Positions 1 to 8,934 of a stretch of DNA of 50,585 nt are shown piece by piece. The notes below the pieces were generated by a model. That model worked only from the letters and a program-made list of their open reading frames with translations. It had not been told where the DNA came from and ran no database searches. Source of the stretch: Arsukibacterium ikkense (GTDB lineage: Bacteria; Pseudomonadota; Gammaproteobacteria; Enterobacterales; Alteromonadaceae); contig NZ_LAHO01000023.1 in NCBI RefSeq assembly GCF_000987775.1, positions 1 through 50,585 on the forward strand, given 5' to 3'. The stretch's first letter is position 1. Each line of letters opens with the position of its first letter. The translations under genes were made by a program, and so were the position numbers.

Positions 1-60
1 CAATTCGAGGCACGTTACACCACCCTGTTTAGCCGACGTGCCTACCGCAACAGCGCCTGA
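1..60 (+). CDS. possible C-terminal tail of an upstream gene (partial)
   Basis: Frame 1 is open from the window edge for 19 codons and ends in TGA at 58-60. The tail is basic and ends in ...YRNSA. It could be the 3' end of a gene starting outside the window. Another frame is open to about 118, so this assignment is weak. No product can be named. Confidence 0.3.
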   Translation, partial: QFEARYTTLFSRRAYRNSA

Positions 61-333
61 GCTACTTCCCGCCCCCCGCAAGACACACTTACCGGTCTTT
101 AACCTGAAGTCCGGGTAGAGTCATGCCTGAAAATGCCGTAAAAACATATCAGGCGTATTCCTTTACCGCATTAGCGCAGTATCTAAACATCAACATCTGT
201 GATGGGATGGATAATTGATCAGATCTTTCTGTTGTGCCTGTCCATCAAAGGTTCTAAGCAGGATTATAAATAAAAAACCGCTCTTGATAGATACGGTTTT
301 TAAATACTACTTGCTTCACGAGTGGCAAAGCAG
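61..333. other. intergenic region before the fadH 3' end
   Basis: No convincing gene is seen. A 31-codon ORF (123-218, +) exists but has no clear ribosome binding site or recognisable product. The only structure noted is a weak AT-rich hairpin at 272-302, listed separately. Confidence 0.4.
272..302. terminator. weak bidirectional hairpin downstream of fadH
   Basis: AAAAAACCG (272-280) pairs with CGGTTTTTA (294-302) across a 13-nt loop. Runs of A and T on both sides suit a weak Rho-independent terminator for fadH on the minus strand and for anything arriving from the left. The GC core is only three pairs and the loop is long. Confidence 0.35.
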
Positions 334-2352
334 TTAAATCTGCGCAGCCAGCTCTGCGCCCTGGCGAATGGCACGTTTTGCATCCAGTTCGGCGGCAACG
401 TCGGCCCCGCCTATCAGGTGATGACGAATACCAAGCTCAGTCAGGCCTTGCTGTAAGGCGCGTTGTGGCACCTGGCCGGCGCAAATAATCACGTTATCGA
501 CATCCAGACAGCGCTCTTCACCATTAATTTCAAGCCAGAGACCGTTGTCGTCCACTTTCAGGTAGTTGACTCCAGCCAGAGTTTCTACCCCTTTTTTCTT
601 TAACGAAGCCCGGTGGGTCCAGCCAGTGGTTTTGCCTAAACTACCTCCAACTTTGCTTTGCTTACGTTGCAGTAAATACACTTTGCGGGCGGCGGGCTCA
701 GGCAAGGAATCCGGTAACAAGGCACCACGGCCCAGATAGCCTTTATCAACACCCCACTCTTTTAACCAGGCATCGGGCTGCAAAGTTAGCGAGTTAGCTT
801 CAGTCAGATATTCTGCCACATCAAAGCCAATACCACCGGCGCCAATAATGGCGACATTTTTACCCACGGCTTTATGATCCCGCAATACATCTAAGTAGCT
901 CAGTACTTTCGGGTGATCCTGCCCGGGCAGCTCGATATCCCGTGGTAAAATACCACTGGCAAGGATCACTTCGTCAAAACCGCCTTCGGCCAGACTGGCA
1001 GCGGTTTGCTCTGAATTTAAGTACAGTTTAATCGCATGCAGCTCAATCATCTTGCCAAAATAGCGCAGGGTTTCATAAAACTCTTCTTTACCTGGTATCT
1101 GCTTGGCATAGTTAAACTGGCCACCAATTTGATGCGACTTATCAAATAAATGCACCTGATGGCCACGCTGTGCCGCATACACACTAAAGGCTAACCCGGC
1201 AGGGCCGGCGCCAATCACGGCCAGCTTTTTCAGTTGGGCTGCAGGGGTAAAGTTAAGCTCGGTTTCATAACAAGCTCTGGGATTTACCAGACAACTGGCC
1301 CGCTTTTTCTGAAACACATGATCCAGGCATGCCTGGTTACAGGCGATACAGGTATTAATCTGATCCGCATTATTGGCAGCAGCTTTATTGACAAACTCAG
1401 CATCCGCCAGAAATGGCCGCGCCATACACACCATATCAGCCTGACCGTTTGCCAGTATATCTTCCGCTACCTGCGGGTCATTAATACGGTTGGTGGCGAT
1501 AACCGGAATACTTAACTGTTGCTTCACCCGCTCTGTTATCCAGCTAAAGGCGGCGCGTGGTACCCGGGTAGTAATAGTAGGTACCCGTGCTTCATGCCAG
1601 CCAATGCCGGTATTAATTAACGTAGCGCCAGCCAGCGCTACGCTTTTCCCTAAAGCAACCACCTCATCAAAGGTATTACCATCTTCCACTAGATCGAGCA
1701 TCGACAAGCGATAGATAATAATAAAATCTTCGCCACAGGCCTCACGCACAGCTTTTACCGTTTCCAGCGCAAAACGGCTGCGGTTGTCAAAGCTGCCCCC
1801 CCACTCATCTGTACGCTGGTTAGTACGCTGACAAATAAACTGATTAATTAAGTAGCCTTCTGAGCCCATCACTTCCACACCATCATAACCGGCTTTTTTA
1901 GCCAGTTTCGCCGCATAAGCGAAATCTTTAATGGTGCTGACAATTTGCCGTTTTGACATTGCTGCAGGCTTAAACGGGGTGATCGGCGACTGAATTTTAC
2001 TGGGTGCGACATTAAAAGGATGATAACCATAACGGCCAGCATGCAATAACTGTAAACAAATTTTGGCGCCGTGTTGGTGCACCGCGGCGGTTACCTGGCA
2101 ATGTTTTTTCACCTGCCACCAATAGCTTAGCTGGCTACCAAAGGGTACCAGGTTGCCGCGGAAATTGGGGCTGATACCGCCGGTGATAATTAAGCCAACG
2201 CCACCTTTGGCGCGTTCAGCATAAAACGCCGCCAATTTGCTAAAGCCATTTTTTTCTTCTTCAAGGCCGGTATGCATTGAACCCATAATCACGCGGTTTT
2301 TCAGTGTTGTAAAACCTAAATCGAGTGGTTGTAATAATTTTTGATATGCCAC
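334..2352 (-). CDS. fadH: 2,4-dienoyl-CoA reductase, NADPH-dependent
   Basis: This is the FadH-type enzyme of unsaturated fatty acid beta-oxidation, which reduces 2,4-dienoyl-CoA using FMN, FAD and a 4Fe-4S cluster. An old-yellow-enzyme TIM barrel fills the first half. The cluster cysteines follow in the CIACNQAC motif near residues 335-341, with another Cys near 353. A FAD/NAD(P) half then begins at VIGAGPAGLAF near 380. The start chosen is GTG at 2352, giving MAYQKLLQPL and 672 residues, the length of E. coli FadH; AGAGAGG lies 5 nt upstream. A longer ATG-initiated frame reaches 2427 but adds 25 residues not expected in the family. It is divergent from sppA. Family identity is clear; substrate preference is inferred. 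Confidence 0.93.
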   Translation of the reverse strand: MAYQKLLQPLDLGFTTLKNRVIMGSMHTGLEEEKNGFSKLAAFYAERAKGGVGLIITGGISPNFRGNLVPFGSQLSYWWQVKKHCQVTAAVHQHGAKICLQLLHAGRYGYHPFNVAPSKIQSPITPFKPAAMSKRQIVSTIKDFAYAAKLAKKAGYDGVEVMGSEGYLINQFICQRTNQRTDEWGGSFDNRSRFALETVKAVREACGEDFIIIYRLSMLDLVEDGNTFDEVVALGKSVALAGATLINTGIGWHEARVPTITTRVPRAAFSWITERVKQQLSIPVIATNRINDPQVAEDILANGQADMVCMARPFLADAEFVNKAAANNADQINTCIACNQACLDHVFQKKRASCLVNPRACYETELNFTPAAQLKKLAVIGAGPAGLAFSVYAAQRGHQVHLFDKSHQIGGQFNYAKQIPGKEEFYETLRYFGKMIELHAIKLYLNSEQTAASLAEGGFDEVILASGILPRDIELPGQDHPKVLSYLDVLRDHKAVGKNVAIIGAGGIGFDVAEYLTEANSLTLQPDAWLKEWGVDKGYLGRGALLPDSLPEPAARKVYLLQRKQSKVGGSLGKTTGWTHRASLKKKGVETLAGVNYLKVDDNGLWLEINGEERCLDVDNVIICAGQVPQRALQQGLTELGIRHHLIGGADVAAELDAKRAIRQGAELAAQI

Positions 2353-2517
2353 TTCAGCCTCTCTGGTCGTACCTGTCAAATGGGAAGAATGTAGCCGCTT
2401 TGGCCGCTGATAGCAAGCGCTAAACATTTACTTACAAATTCCATTTAGTCTTTGCCCTTAAATTGGTTAGCATAGCAGGGTCAGAAAATTAATTTGTTAC
2501 CTTTACAGGAATTTACT

Positions 2518-4398
2518 ATGTCAGAACCGAGGAAAGGGCCTATCCGCCGCTTTTTTGGCGCCATTTGGCGTGTTTACAAAGGCTTTCGCTCTACCGTGCT
2601 CAACCTGCTGTTTATTTTTATTGTTGCTATAATTGTTATCGCGATTTTCAGTGGCGACGATAAAGTTAAGATAGCCAATACCTCAGCCTTGGTGCTTAAC
2701 CTCAATGGTGATCTGGTAGAAGAAAAACGCTGGGTAGACCCGTTTTCAGGCATTATAAATCAGGGCCTTGGGGCACCGGAGGATTCACCGGAAATGCTGG
2801 TGTCTGACGTGGTAAAAGTCATTGAAACCGCCACCACCGATAACAGAATTCAGGTAATGGTGTTGGATGTGTCTGGTTTACGTTCTGCCTCCATGGACAA
2901 AATGCAGCGCGTAGGTATGGCCATTGAAGGCTTTAAGACCGCGGGTAAAAAAGTGTTCAGCCATGGCGCTTTCTATGGCCAAACCCAGTACTACCTGGCC
3001 AGTTATGCTGATGAAATCAGCTTAAGCCCGATGGGCGCCGTGATTCTGGAAGGTTATGGCAGTTACCCCATGTTTTATAAAGAAGCGCTGGAGAAGCTGA
3101 AAATTAATACCCATGTGTTCCGGGTGGGTACCTATAAGTCTGCGGTCGAGCCCTATTTACGTAATGACATGTCTGACGAAGCCAAAGAAGCCAATATCGC
3201 CTGGTTGTCAGATCTGTGGGATACCTACAAGCTGCATGTCAGTAGCCGCCGTGGTTTTGAGCTTAACACCTTTGATGAAAGCTATGAGGCACTGCTGCAA
3301 AAACTGCAGGCCGCTGATGGCGACACCGCCCAGTATGCTATCAATAATCACTTTGTCGATAACCTGGCAACCCGTGAACAATTCCGGCAGAAGCTGATTA
3401 GCATTGTTGGTGAAAACGACAAGCATGTTTATAACCACGTTGGCTTTGAAGACTATGCTAAATACGCCATAGCGTCTGCCGATTTTGTTAACCCATTAAC
3501 CTCTAAGGTCGCGGTGGTCGTGGCGCGTGGCATAATTGTCGACGGCAACGCTAAAGCGGGAACTATTGGCGGCGATTCAACCGCCGCCTTATTGCGCAAA
3601 GCCCGTTTTGACGACAAAGTTAAAGCGGTAGTGCTGCGAATAGACAGTGGCGGTGGCAGTGCCTTTGCCTCGGAAGTGATTGGCCAGGAAATCAGCCTGT
3701 TACGCGAAGCCGGTAAGCCCGTTATTGCCTCTATGGGGGCTGTTGCCGCCTCAGGTGGTTACTGGATAGCCGCACCTGCCAATGAAATCTGGGCATCCCC
3801 TACTACAATTACCGGCTCAATTGGTATCTTTGGCTTATTACACACGCTGGAAAATTCGTTAGCGGCACTGGGCTTAAATGTTGACGGTGTGGGTACTACC
3901 GAGCTTGCCGGCTTATCACAAGGCTTACCGCTATATCAGGGGTTGAACAGCAAAGCAAAAGACGTGTTCCAATTACTGATTGAACGCGGCTATACCGAGT
4001 TTTTAGCAATGGTAGGTAGTAATCGTAATATGTCAGTTGCCGAAGTTGATGCAGTAGCACAGGGACGGGTCTGGACAGGCAGCAAAGCGCTGGAGCTGGG
4101 TCTGGTGGATAAACTGGGCAGTTTTGACGATGCCATTGCGGCGGCAGCAGAAAAAGCCGGTTTAACTCATTACGATGTGCAGGTTATCAAACAAGAACTA
4201 ACGCCTACTGAAAAAATGTTAAAAGATCTGTTTGGTAGCGCCAAGGCTAAAGGCTGGTTACCGCAGCTGCAAGCCACGCCAGAGCAGCAGATGCTACAAC
4301 GGGTTAGTAAGCAACTACGACAGGATTTCGTTATTCTAAACCAGTTTAACGATCCCAATGGGATTTATTCATACTGCGTAACCTGCAGCATTAACTGA
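2518..4398 (+). CDS. sppA: signal peptide peptidase SppA, 67K type
   Basis: An inner-membrane serine protease that degrades cleaved signal peptides. At 626 residues it matches the long two-domain form (E. coli 618). One N-terminal membrane segment lies near residues 20-42, followed by tandem S49 domains facing the periplasm. The expected Ser/Lys dyad is visible: Lys207 in VGTYKSAVEP and Ser412 in AASGGYWIAA. ATG at 2518 is preferred over the upstream in-frame start at 2494 because ACAGGA sits 7 nt before it and MSEPRKG is a normal beginning. The C terminus keeps a Cys-rich tail (YCVTC). A strong terminator follows, so ansA downstream is probably transcribed mostly from its own signal. Confidence 0.93.
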   Translation: MSEPRKGPIRRFFGAIWRVYKGFRSTVLNLLFIFIVAIIVIAIFSGDDKVKIANTSALVLNLNGDLVEEKRWVDPFSGIINQGLGAPEDSPEMLVSDVVKVIETATTDNRIQVMVLDVSGLRSASMDKMQRVGMAIEGFKTAGKKVFSHGAFYGQTQYYLASYADEISLSPMGAVILEGYGSYPMFYKEALEKLKINTHVFRVGTYKSAVEPYLRNDMSDEAKEANIAWLSDLWDTYKLHVSSRRGFELNTFDESYEALLQKLQAADGDTAQYAINNHFVDNLATREQFRQKLISIVGENDKHVYNHVGFEDYAKYAIASADFVNPLTSKVAVVVARGIIVDGNAKAGTIGGDSTAALLRKARFDDKVKAVVLRIDSGGGSAFASEVIGQEISLLREAGKPVIASMGAVAASGGYWIAAPANEIWASPTTITGSIGIFGLLHTLENSLAALGLNVDGVGTTELAGLSQGLPLYQGLNSKAKDVFQLLIERGYTEFLAMVGSNRNMSVAEVDAVAQGRVWTGSKALELGLVDKLGSFDDAIAAAAEKAGLTHYDVQVIKQELTPTEKMLKDLFGSAKAKGWLPQLQATPEQQMLQRVSKQLRQDFVILNQFNDPNGIYSYCVTCSIN

Positions 4399-4420
4399 CA
4401 ACAAAACTGAACTCGACTAC

Positions 4421-4448
4421 AATGCCCGCTATCTTGCGGGCATTTTTA
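4421..4448 (+). terminator. Rho-independent terminator after sppA
   Basis: AATGCCCGC (4421-4429) pairs perfectly with GCGGGCATT (4436-4444) around a 6-nt loop and runs into TTTTT. This is a textbook intrinsic terminator 22 nt after the sppA stop. Confidence 0.85.
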
Positions 4449-4479
4449 TGCCCCCGTCGCTTTATATGAACAGAATAAT

Positions 4480-5508
4480 ATGAACAGAAAACGCATTTAT
4501 GTCGCCTATACCGGCGGTACTATTGGTATGCAGCAATCGGCCCAGGGTTTTATTCCGGTACCCGGTTTTTTAAGCACCACGGTAAAAAAAATGCCGGAAT
4601 TTTTTCATCCGGATATGCCGCTGTTCGATATTCACGAGTATCATCCGGTCATTGACTCCTCCGATATGACGCCGGCGCACTGGCAGCATATCGCCAAAGA
4701 CATCCAGCAACATTATCAGCAATATGATGGTTTTGTGGTGTTGCACGGTACCGATACCATGGCGTACACCGCCTCTGCACTGTCGTTTATGCTGGAAAAC
4801 TTACAAAAGCCAGTGATTATTACCGGCTCGCAAATACCGCTGGCCCAGTTGCGCTCTGATGGTCAGGTGAATCTGTTAAATGCGTTATATCTGGCTGCCA
4901 ACTACCCGATAGCAGAAGTCGCCTTGTTTTTTAACAACCAGCTGTTTCGTGGTAACCGCGCCACTAAGGCCGATGCAGACGGCTTTAATGCCTTTGCCTC
5001 CCCCAATTTTTTACCTTTGCTTGAAGCCGGTATTAATATCGATTTGATTGAAGGAAAATTAAGCCCGGCGCCTGAGCAGGTAACAGATTTGGTAGTGGCT
5101 AAAATTACCCCGCAACCGATTAGCGTGGTGACTTTATACCCCGGGATCAGCACAGATGTGATCAGTAATATGCTGGGCTCACCGGTTCGGGCCCTGATTA
5201 TTAAATCTTTCGGGGTCGGTAATGCACCGCAACGGCCGGAATTGTTGCAGGTGCTGCAGGCAGCTGCTGAGCGGGGGCAAATTCTGGTAAATTGTACCCA
5301 GTGCTTTAAAGGCAAGGTAAATATGGATGGCTATGCCACAGGCAATGCGTTAAAAACCAGTGGCGTGATCAGTGGTTTTGATATGACACTGGAAGCCACC
5401 CTGACCAAACTACACTACTTATTAAGTCAGCCGCTGGATGCCAGCCAGATCCGCCAGCAAATGCAGCTGAATTTGCGTGGCGAACTGACTAACCCAGCCC
5501 AGCAATAA
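4480..5508 (+). CDS. ansA: type I (cytoplasmic) L-asparaginase
   Basis: Hydrolyses L-asparagine to aspartate and ammonia. At 342 residues it fits the cytoplasmic type I enzymes (E. coli AnsA 338), and it has no signal peptide. The first active-site element is YTGGTIGM with Thr14. The second is HGTDTMAYTASAL near residue 90, holding the Thr-Asp pair. An identical ATGAACAG stretch occurs 15 nt upstream, at 4466, in the same frame, so the start is slightly ambiguous; no strong Shine-Dalgarno is visible for either. The sppA-ansA neighbourhood is familiar in related gammaproteobacteria. Confidence 0.92.
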   Translation: MNRKRIYVAYTGGTIGMQQSAQGFIPVPGFLSTTVKKMPEFFHPDMPLFDIHEYHPVIDSSDMTPAHWQHIAKDIQQHYQQYDGFVVLHGTDTMAYTASALSFMLENLQKPVIITGSQIPLAQLRSDGQVNLLNALYLAANYPIAEVALFFNNQLFRGNRATKADADGFNAFASPNFLPLLEAGINIDLIEGKLSPAPEQVTDLVVAKITPQPISVVTLYPGISTDVISNMLGSPVRALIIKSFGVGNAPQRPELLQVLQAAAERGQILVNCTQCFKGKVNMDGYATGNALKTSGVISGFDMTLEATLTKLHYLLSQPLDASQIRQQMQLNLRGELTNPAQQ

Positions 5509-5525
5509 GGGCGCCGCAACGCCCT
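5508..5525. terminator. small hairpin between convergent ansA and the DUF349 gene
   Basis: AGGGCG (5508-5513) pairs with CGCCCT (5520-5525) around a 6-nt loop, between two convergent stop codons. The U-tracts are poor on both sides, so termination efficiency is uncertain. Confidence 0.4.
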
Positions 5526-5531
5526 GTTCGT

Positions 5532-8270
5532 TTACTCAGTTAAAAAAGCGGCGCTAACCCGCGCCACTAAACCTAGCTCGGCCTGACTAACCGGGCCAAA
5601 AGCCAGCCAGTGTTGTAACAAACTGCGTTTATCAGCCACTTCGCCAGCATTATGTTTCAGGGTTAATAAGGTAAGTTGCACTTGCTGGCGCGCTGAGCGC
5701 TCCTGCTCCGGGCCATTTATCCCGGCAATAATTTCCAGCGCCTGAGTTAAGCCTTTACGATCCAACCCCAGTGCACCGGCCAGTTCAGGTTGCGGTTTAA
5801 ATTGCGCCGGCCAGTTATCAGTGCTGTTATCTGCTGCTGCCAATACCGTAAATAAGCTGGTTATATCTTGCTGCGCAGCCTGGTTAGCCTGCTGTTGCCC
5901 CAGCGTGGCAAGCTGTTGCTGCAAATTGTCGCGCTGCTTGCGGGCGCTGGCTATCACGCCTACGTCAAGCTGCTGCAGTTGCTCACTCAGGGCGGCCAGT
6001 TCAGCACTGGCGCAGTCGGCAGTTAACGCTTGCACCGCCAGCTCTAGCTCATCCAGCGCAGCACTAAGTGCCTGCTCTTGCGCTAATTGCTGCTGTTGCT
6101 GCTCGGCAAATGCCGCCTGGCGCTGGTTAAAAAAGCCATCACAAAGCTGACGAAATTGCTGCCATAATTGCTGATCCAGTTTCTTACCGGCATAGCCCAG
6201 TAATTTCCAGCGTTGTTGCAACTCTTTAAGGATTTTGCTGCTCTGATTACTGTCGCTAAGTGCAACCGCTGCCTGAGCCTCGTTAATCAAGGCTTGCTTT
6301 TGTGCTGCAACTTGCTGCTGAAAGTCACTGGCTTTCGCTTTAAGCGGGCTAAGCGCCGCCTGATAACGTTGTTGCAGCGCCAGGTAATCCTGACGTTTAA
6401 CTGGCCCTGCCTGCTGCCAGGCCTGCGTTAGCGCTTTAATACTGTTGTCCAGCGCTGCCGGCTCCTGGGGCTGGGCAGTCAACTGCTCCAATTGACTGAT
6501 AATGCTTTCACGCTCGGTTAAATTAGCCGCTTTCAGCGCGTCTTGCTTAGCAAAATACTCCCGGCAAGGGGCATAAGCTTGCTCGCAGGCAATATCAAAG
6601 GCAGCATTCAGCTCTGCATCTTGCTCTGCACCGGCTTTACCAAAGCTAACCCATTGCAACCGGGCTTGCTTTACCTGCTCGGCGCGCGCAGGCATATCTG
6701 TGGCAACGGCTAACGCCAGCTGTTGCATTTGTGCCAGTAACTCTTGCTTGCGCGGCGTGGCAATATATTCCTGCCAATCCGCTAATTCTGCAATTCTGCT
6801 ACTGGCAAATTCATAATCGCTGGCCAGTTTTTGCTGCTCAGCGATACTGAGCTCAGCATAATCGGTAGTAATACCTTTAAACAGACCAAACAGCACTTTA
6901 TAGCGGCCTTGCTGATCGAGCCGCTTAAATTCTGCTAACTTGCTGCGACACTGGCGTAATGACCGCTCACGTTGGGCATCAAAGCCGGCAATAGCCTGCT
7001 GCCATTGCTGTTGTAATTGCTGTTTCGCCTCAGCCACAGCTGCGGGTATCGGCAGCGGTAAGTCTTTGCTGATATTGCGCCAGCTCAGTTTGTATTGGCT
7101 CAGCTGTGCTTTGGCGGCGTCGAGCTGCTCAGCGCATGTTGGCAGCGCTTGAGCGGCCCATTCACTTACCAGCCGCGATGCCTGGCTGAGCTTTTCGGCA
7201 GTGTGCGGCAAACTGGTTAACTGCTCTGCCAACACCTGTTGTTGCGCTATCAGCTTGCTGCGTTGGCTGTCACTTAGCAGCGTAGCCTGGCTAAGTTGCA
7301 CTTCAAGCTGGCAGAGCTGCTGCTGGATCACCTCTGCTTTACTGATATCAACGTTAGCTAAAGCTTCCGTTAGCTGGCCTGTCAGCTGCTTAATCCCCGC
7401 TTCGAACTGTTGATATTGAGCCGCAGCGTCGGCCTGACGTGCTTGCTCCGCCCTCGCCTGGGCCAGTTGCTGTAACTGTGGCGCTAACCAGCTGTCGAGT
7501 TTGCTGGTGATCTGCTGATACTTATCAGTAAAACTACTAGCTTCTGCTGTGGGCAGACAAGCCAGCTCAGCAGAATATTGTTGCCATTGCGCTTGCAGCT
7601 GTGCTAATTGCGCCGGAATGTCAGCTGGCGTGAAACGCTCGCGTAGCGCATTTAATCGCGCCAATAGCAGAGTAAGGTCTTTGCGTAATTTAGGCGGCTT
7701 TTGCTGTTGCTGCGCTTGGGCAGTGATTTTTTGCTGCAACTGCTGCGCCAGCTCACCACTGAGTGATTTGCTGAGTTTTTCCAGTTGTTTCTTATCATCC
7801 AACTGCGCCAGCAGTTGCTGCTTCTGGGCAATCGTCAATACCGAGCCGGTTAGCGCCCTGATATTTAACTCGGGCTTATTTAAGCGCTCAAGCACAGTAA
7901 ACAGAATTTCAGCGTCCGTTTCCCGTTCAGCTAGTTGCTCTAACAAGCCGCTGCGATTGCATTGGCTGATAAACTGACGCTTTAACGGCGCAGAAATTTG
8001 TTGTTGCAATAACATCGTCAGCAACTGTTGCTCAGCTTGCTGGCGTAATCTGTCACTGTTGTCTTGTTTACTGGCTTGCCACCACAATGAAAAATCATTC
8101 AGTTGCTCTAACGCAGTGCGGCGCACGGTTTCGCTACTGTCGTTAAAAGCCAGTTCGTGTAAAATTTCTTTGTGCTCGCGCTGGCCTGCAGACAGGCTGG
8201 CAATAGCTTGCTGGCGAATAGCAACGTCCGGATGTTGCCATTTCGGTTTAAACCAGTTTTTAAATATCAT
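5532..8270 (-). CDS. DUF349 domain-containing protein
   Basis: A 912-residue, Gln/Ala/Leu-rich, largely helical protein of unknown function. The first ~150 residues look like short HEAT-type helical pairs (for example HPDVAIRQQAIASLS). The rest carries repeated charged coiled-coil segments of the DUF349 kind, with the recurring pattern of a Trp followed by basic residues (ARLQWVSFGKAG, LTQAWQQAGPVKRQDY, LQQRWKLLGYAGKK). No signal peptide or membrane segment is seen, so it is probably cytoplasmic. Its start overlaps the yeaC-like gene by 11 nt, indicating co-transcription and possible translational coupling. The antisense ORFs along it are by-products of Gln/Ala-rich codons. Confidence 0.85.
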   Translation of the reverse strand: MIFKNWFKPKWQHPDVAIRQQAIASLSAGQREHKEILHELAFNDSSETVRRTALEQLNDFSLWWQASKQDNSDRLRQQAEQQLLTMLLQQQISAPLKRQFISQCNRSGLLEQLAERETDAEILFTVLERLNKPELNIRALTGSVLTIAQKQQLLAQLDDKKQLEKLSKSLSGELAQQLQQKITAQAQQQQKPPKLRKDLTLLLARLNALRERFTPADIPAQLAQLQAQWQQYSAELACLPTAEASSFTDKYQQITSKLDSWLAPQLQQLAQARAEQARQADAAAQYQQFEAGIKQLTGQLTEALANVDISKAEVIQQQLCQLEVQLSQATLLSDSQRSKLIAQQQVLAEQLTSLPHTAEKLSQASRLVSEWAAQALPTCAEQLDAAKAQLSQYKLSWRNISKDLPLPIPAAVAEAKQQLQQQWQQAIAGFDAQRERSLRQCRSKLAEFKRLDQQGRYKVLFGLFKGITTDYAELSIAEQQKLASDYEFASSRIAELADWQEYIATPRKQELLAQMQQLALAVATDMPARAEQVKQARLQWVSFGKAGAEQDAELNAAFDIACEQAYAPCREYFAKQDALKAANLTERESIISQLEQLTAQPQEPAALDNSIKALTQAWQQAGPVKRQDYLALQQRYQAALSPLKAKASDFQQQVAAQKQALINEAQAAVALSDSNQSSKILKELQQRWKLLGYAGKKLDQQLWQQFRQLCDGFFNQRQAAFAEQQQQQLAQEQALSAALDELELAVQALTADCASAELAALSEQLQQLDVGVIASARKQRDNLQQQLATLGQQQANQAAQQDITSLFTVLAAADNSTDNWPAQFKPQPELAGALGLDRKGLTQALEIIAGINGPEQERSARQQVQLTLLTLKHNAGEVADKRSLLQHWLAFGPVSQAELGLVARVSAAFLTE

Positions 8271-8541
8271 CGTGTCTGAACCTTGCTATTGCATCGTTAT
8301 TGTCAAATTGCTTTTTAAGCTCAGCTTTAGATTTTTGCACCAGCTGACCATCGGCACCTACGGTAAATAGTTCATCTGACTGCAGCACCGTTGCCTGATA
8401 TGCCATAACTAACTGTAATGTTTGGGCTTTTTGCTGTTCAGTAAGTTGCGCGCCATCAGCCCAGCGTCCGGTGGCGACGGCCTCTGCCAGCTTTTGATAA
8501 GTTTCCGGCGCCATGGCGCTGACCAGAGCTTTAAAATCCAT
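8260..8541 (-). CDS. yeaC: YeaC family protein (DUF1315)
   Basis: A 93-residue cytoplasmic protein resembling E. coli YeaC. The recognisable opening is a Met-Pro-Glu-type helix (SAMAPETYQKLAEAVATGRW), followed by LTEQQK and a QLVMAYQA segment. Function is unknown. It is the middle gene of a minus-strand trio: it begins 4 nt after the zinc-ribbon gene ends and overlaps the DUF349 gene by 11 nt. The symbol is assigned by remembered similarity only. Confidence 0.75.
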   Translation of the reverse strand: MDFKALVSAMAPETYQKLAEAVATGRWADGAQLTEQQKAQTLQLVMAYQATVLQSDELFTVGADGQLVQKSKAELKKQFDNNDAIARFRHDDI

Positions 8542-8545
8542 AAGG

Positions 8546-8869
8546 TTATTTTCGCTTTAACAAAATAATTCGGGCACGGGTAATAACATACCAGCAAAAG
8601 CCCAGAGCAATAGCGCCGTTTGACGCATATTGGTTATAACTGTGGTTGGCTGGCTGCCACCAGTACAAAATACCAAAACCACCCAGAAACAGCACCATCG
8701 CCAGCATTGACTGATTCATCAACGACTGCATTTTACGATACTTTTTGTCCCGCTCAATGGCGGCCAGTTGTTCTGGCGTGTTACCGGTGAGATCACCGCC
8801 ACATTTGCTGCAGGCCGCAGCTTTATCTGAAATACGATGCCCGCAGTACGGGCAGGAAATAATGGCCAT
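8546..8869 (-). CDS. zinc-ribbon membrane protein
   Basis: A 107-residue protein with an N-terminal zinc ribbon: CPYCGHRISDKAAACSKCGG has two CxxC knuckles at about residues 6-9 and 20-23. A charged linker (near 35-45) is followed by two hydrophobic segments (LAMVLFLGGFGILYWW and IALGFCWYVI), then a basic end. It probably sits in the inner membrane with the ribbon in the cytoplasm. It is the first gene of the operon with yeaC and the DUF349 gene. A perfect palindrome lies 44 nt upstream of its start. The specific role is unknown. Confidence 0.7.
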   Translation of the reverse strand: MAIISCPYCGHRISDKAAACSKCGGDLTGNTPEQLAAIERDKKYRKMQSLMNQSMLAMVLFLGGFGILYWWQPANHSYNQYASNGAIALGFCWYVITRARIILLKRK

Positions 8870-8912
8870 AGCGCTTACCTTAGCTGCTTACTGTTACGTC
8901 TGATCTTCACTG

Positions 8913-8925
8913 TTGTACTGTACAA
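8913..8925. promoter_or_regulatory. TTGTAC-T-GTACAA palindrome, possible operator
   Basis: A perfect 13-bp palindrome with a central T lies between the M14 carboxypeptidase stop and the zinc-ribbon gene start, about 44 nt upstream of the latter. The geometry suits a repressor or activator site for the downstream operon. No cognate regulator can be named. It shares the TGTACA core seen at the yefM operator, perhaps by chance. Confidence 0.35.
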
Positions 8926-8934
8926 TGAAATACC

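Noticed and set aside
123..218. 31-codon ORF on the plus strand with plausible codons
   Set aside because: No ribosome binding site, no recognisable product, and too short to support; kept only as a note in the intergenic entry.
5821..7977. Several plus-strand ORFs of 70-142 codons inside the DUF349 gene
   Set aside because: They are Cys/Ser-rich mirror translations of Gln/Ala/Leu codons on the coding strand and have no start signals.
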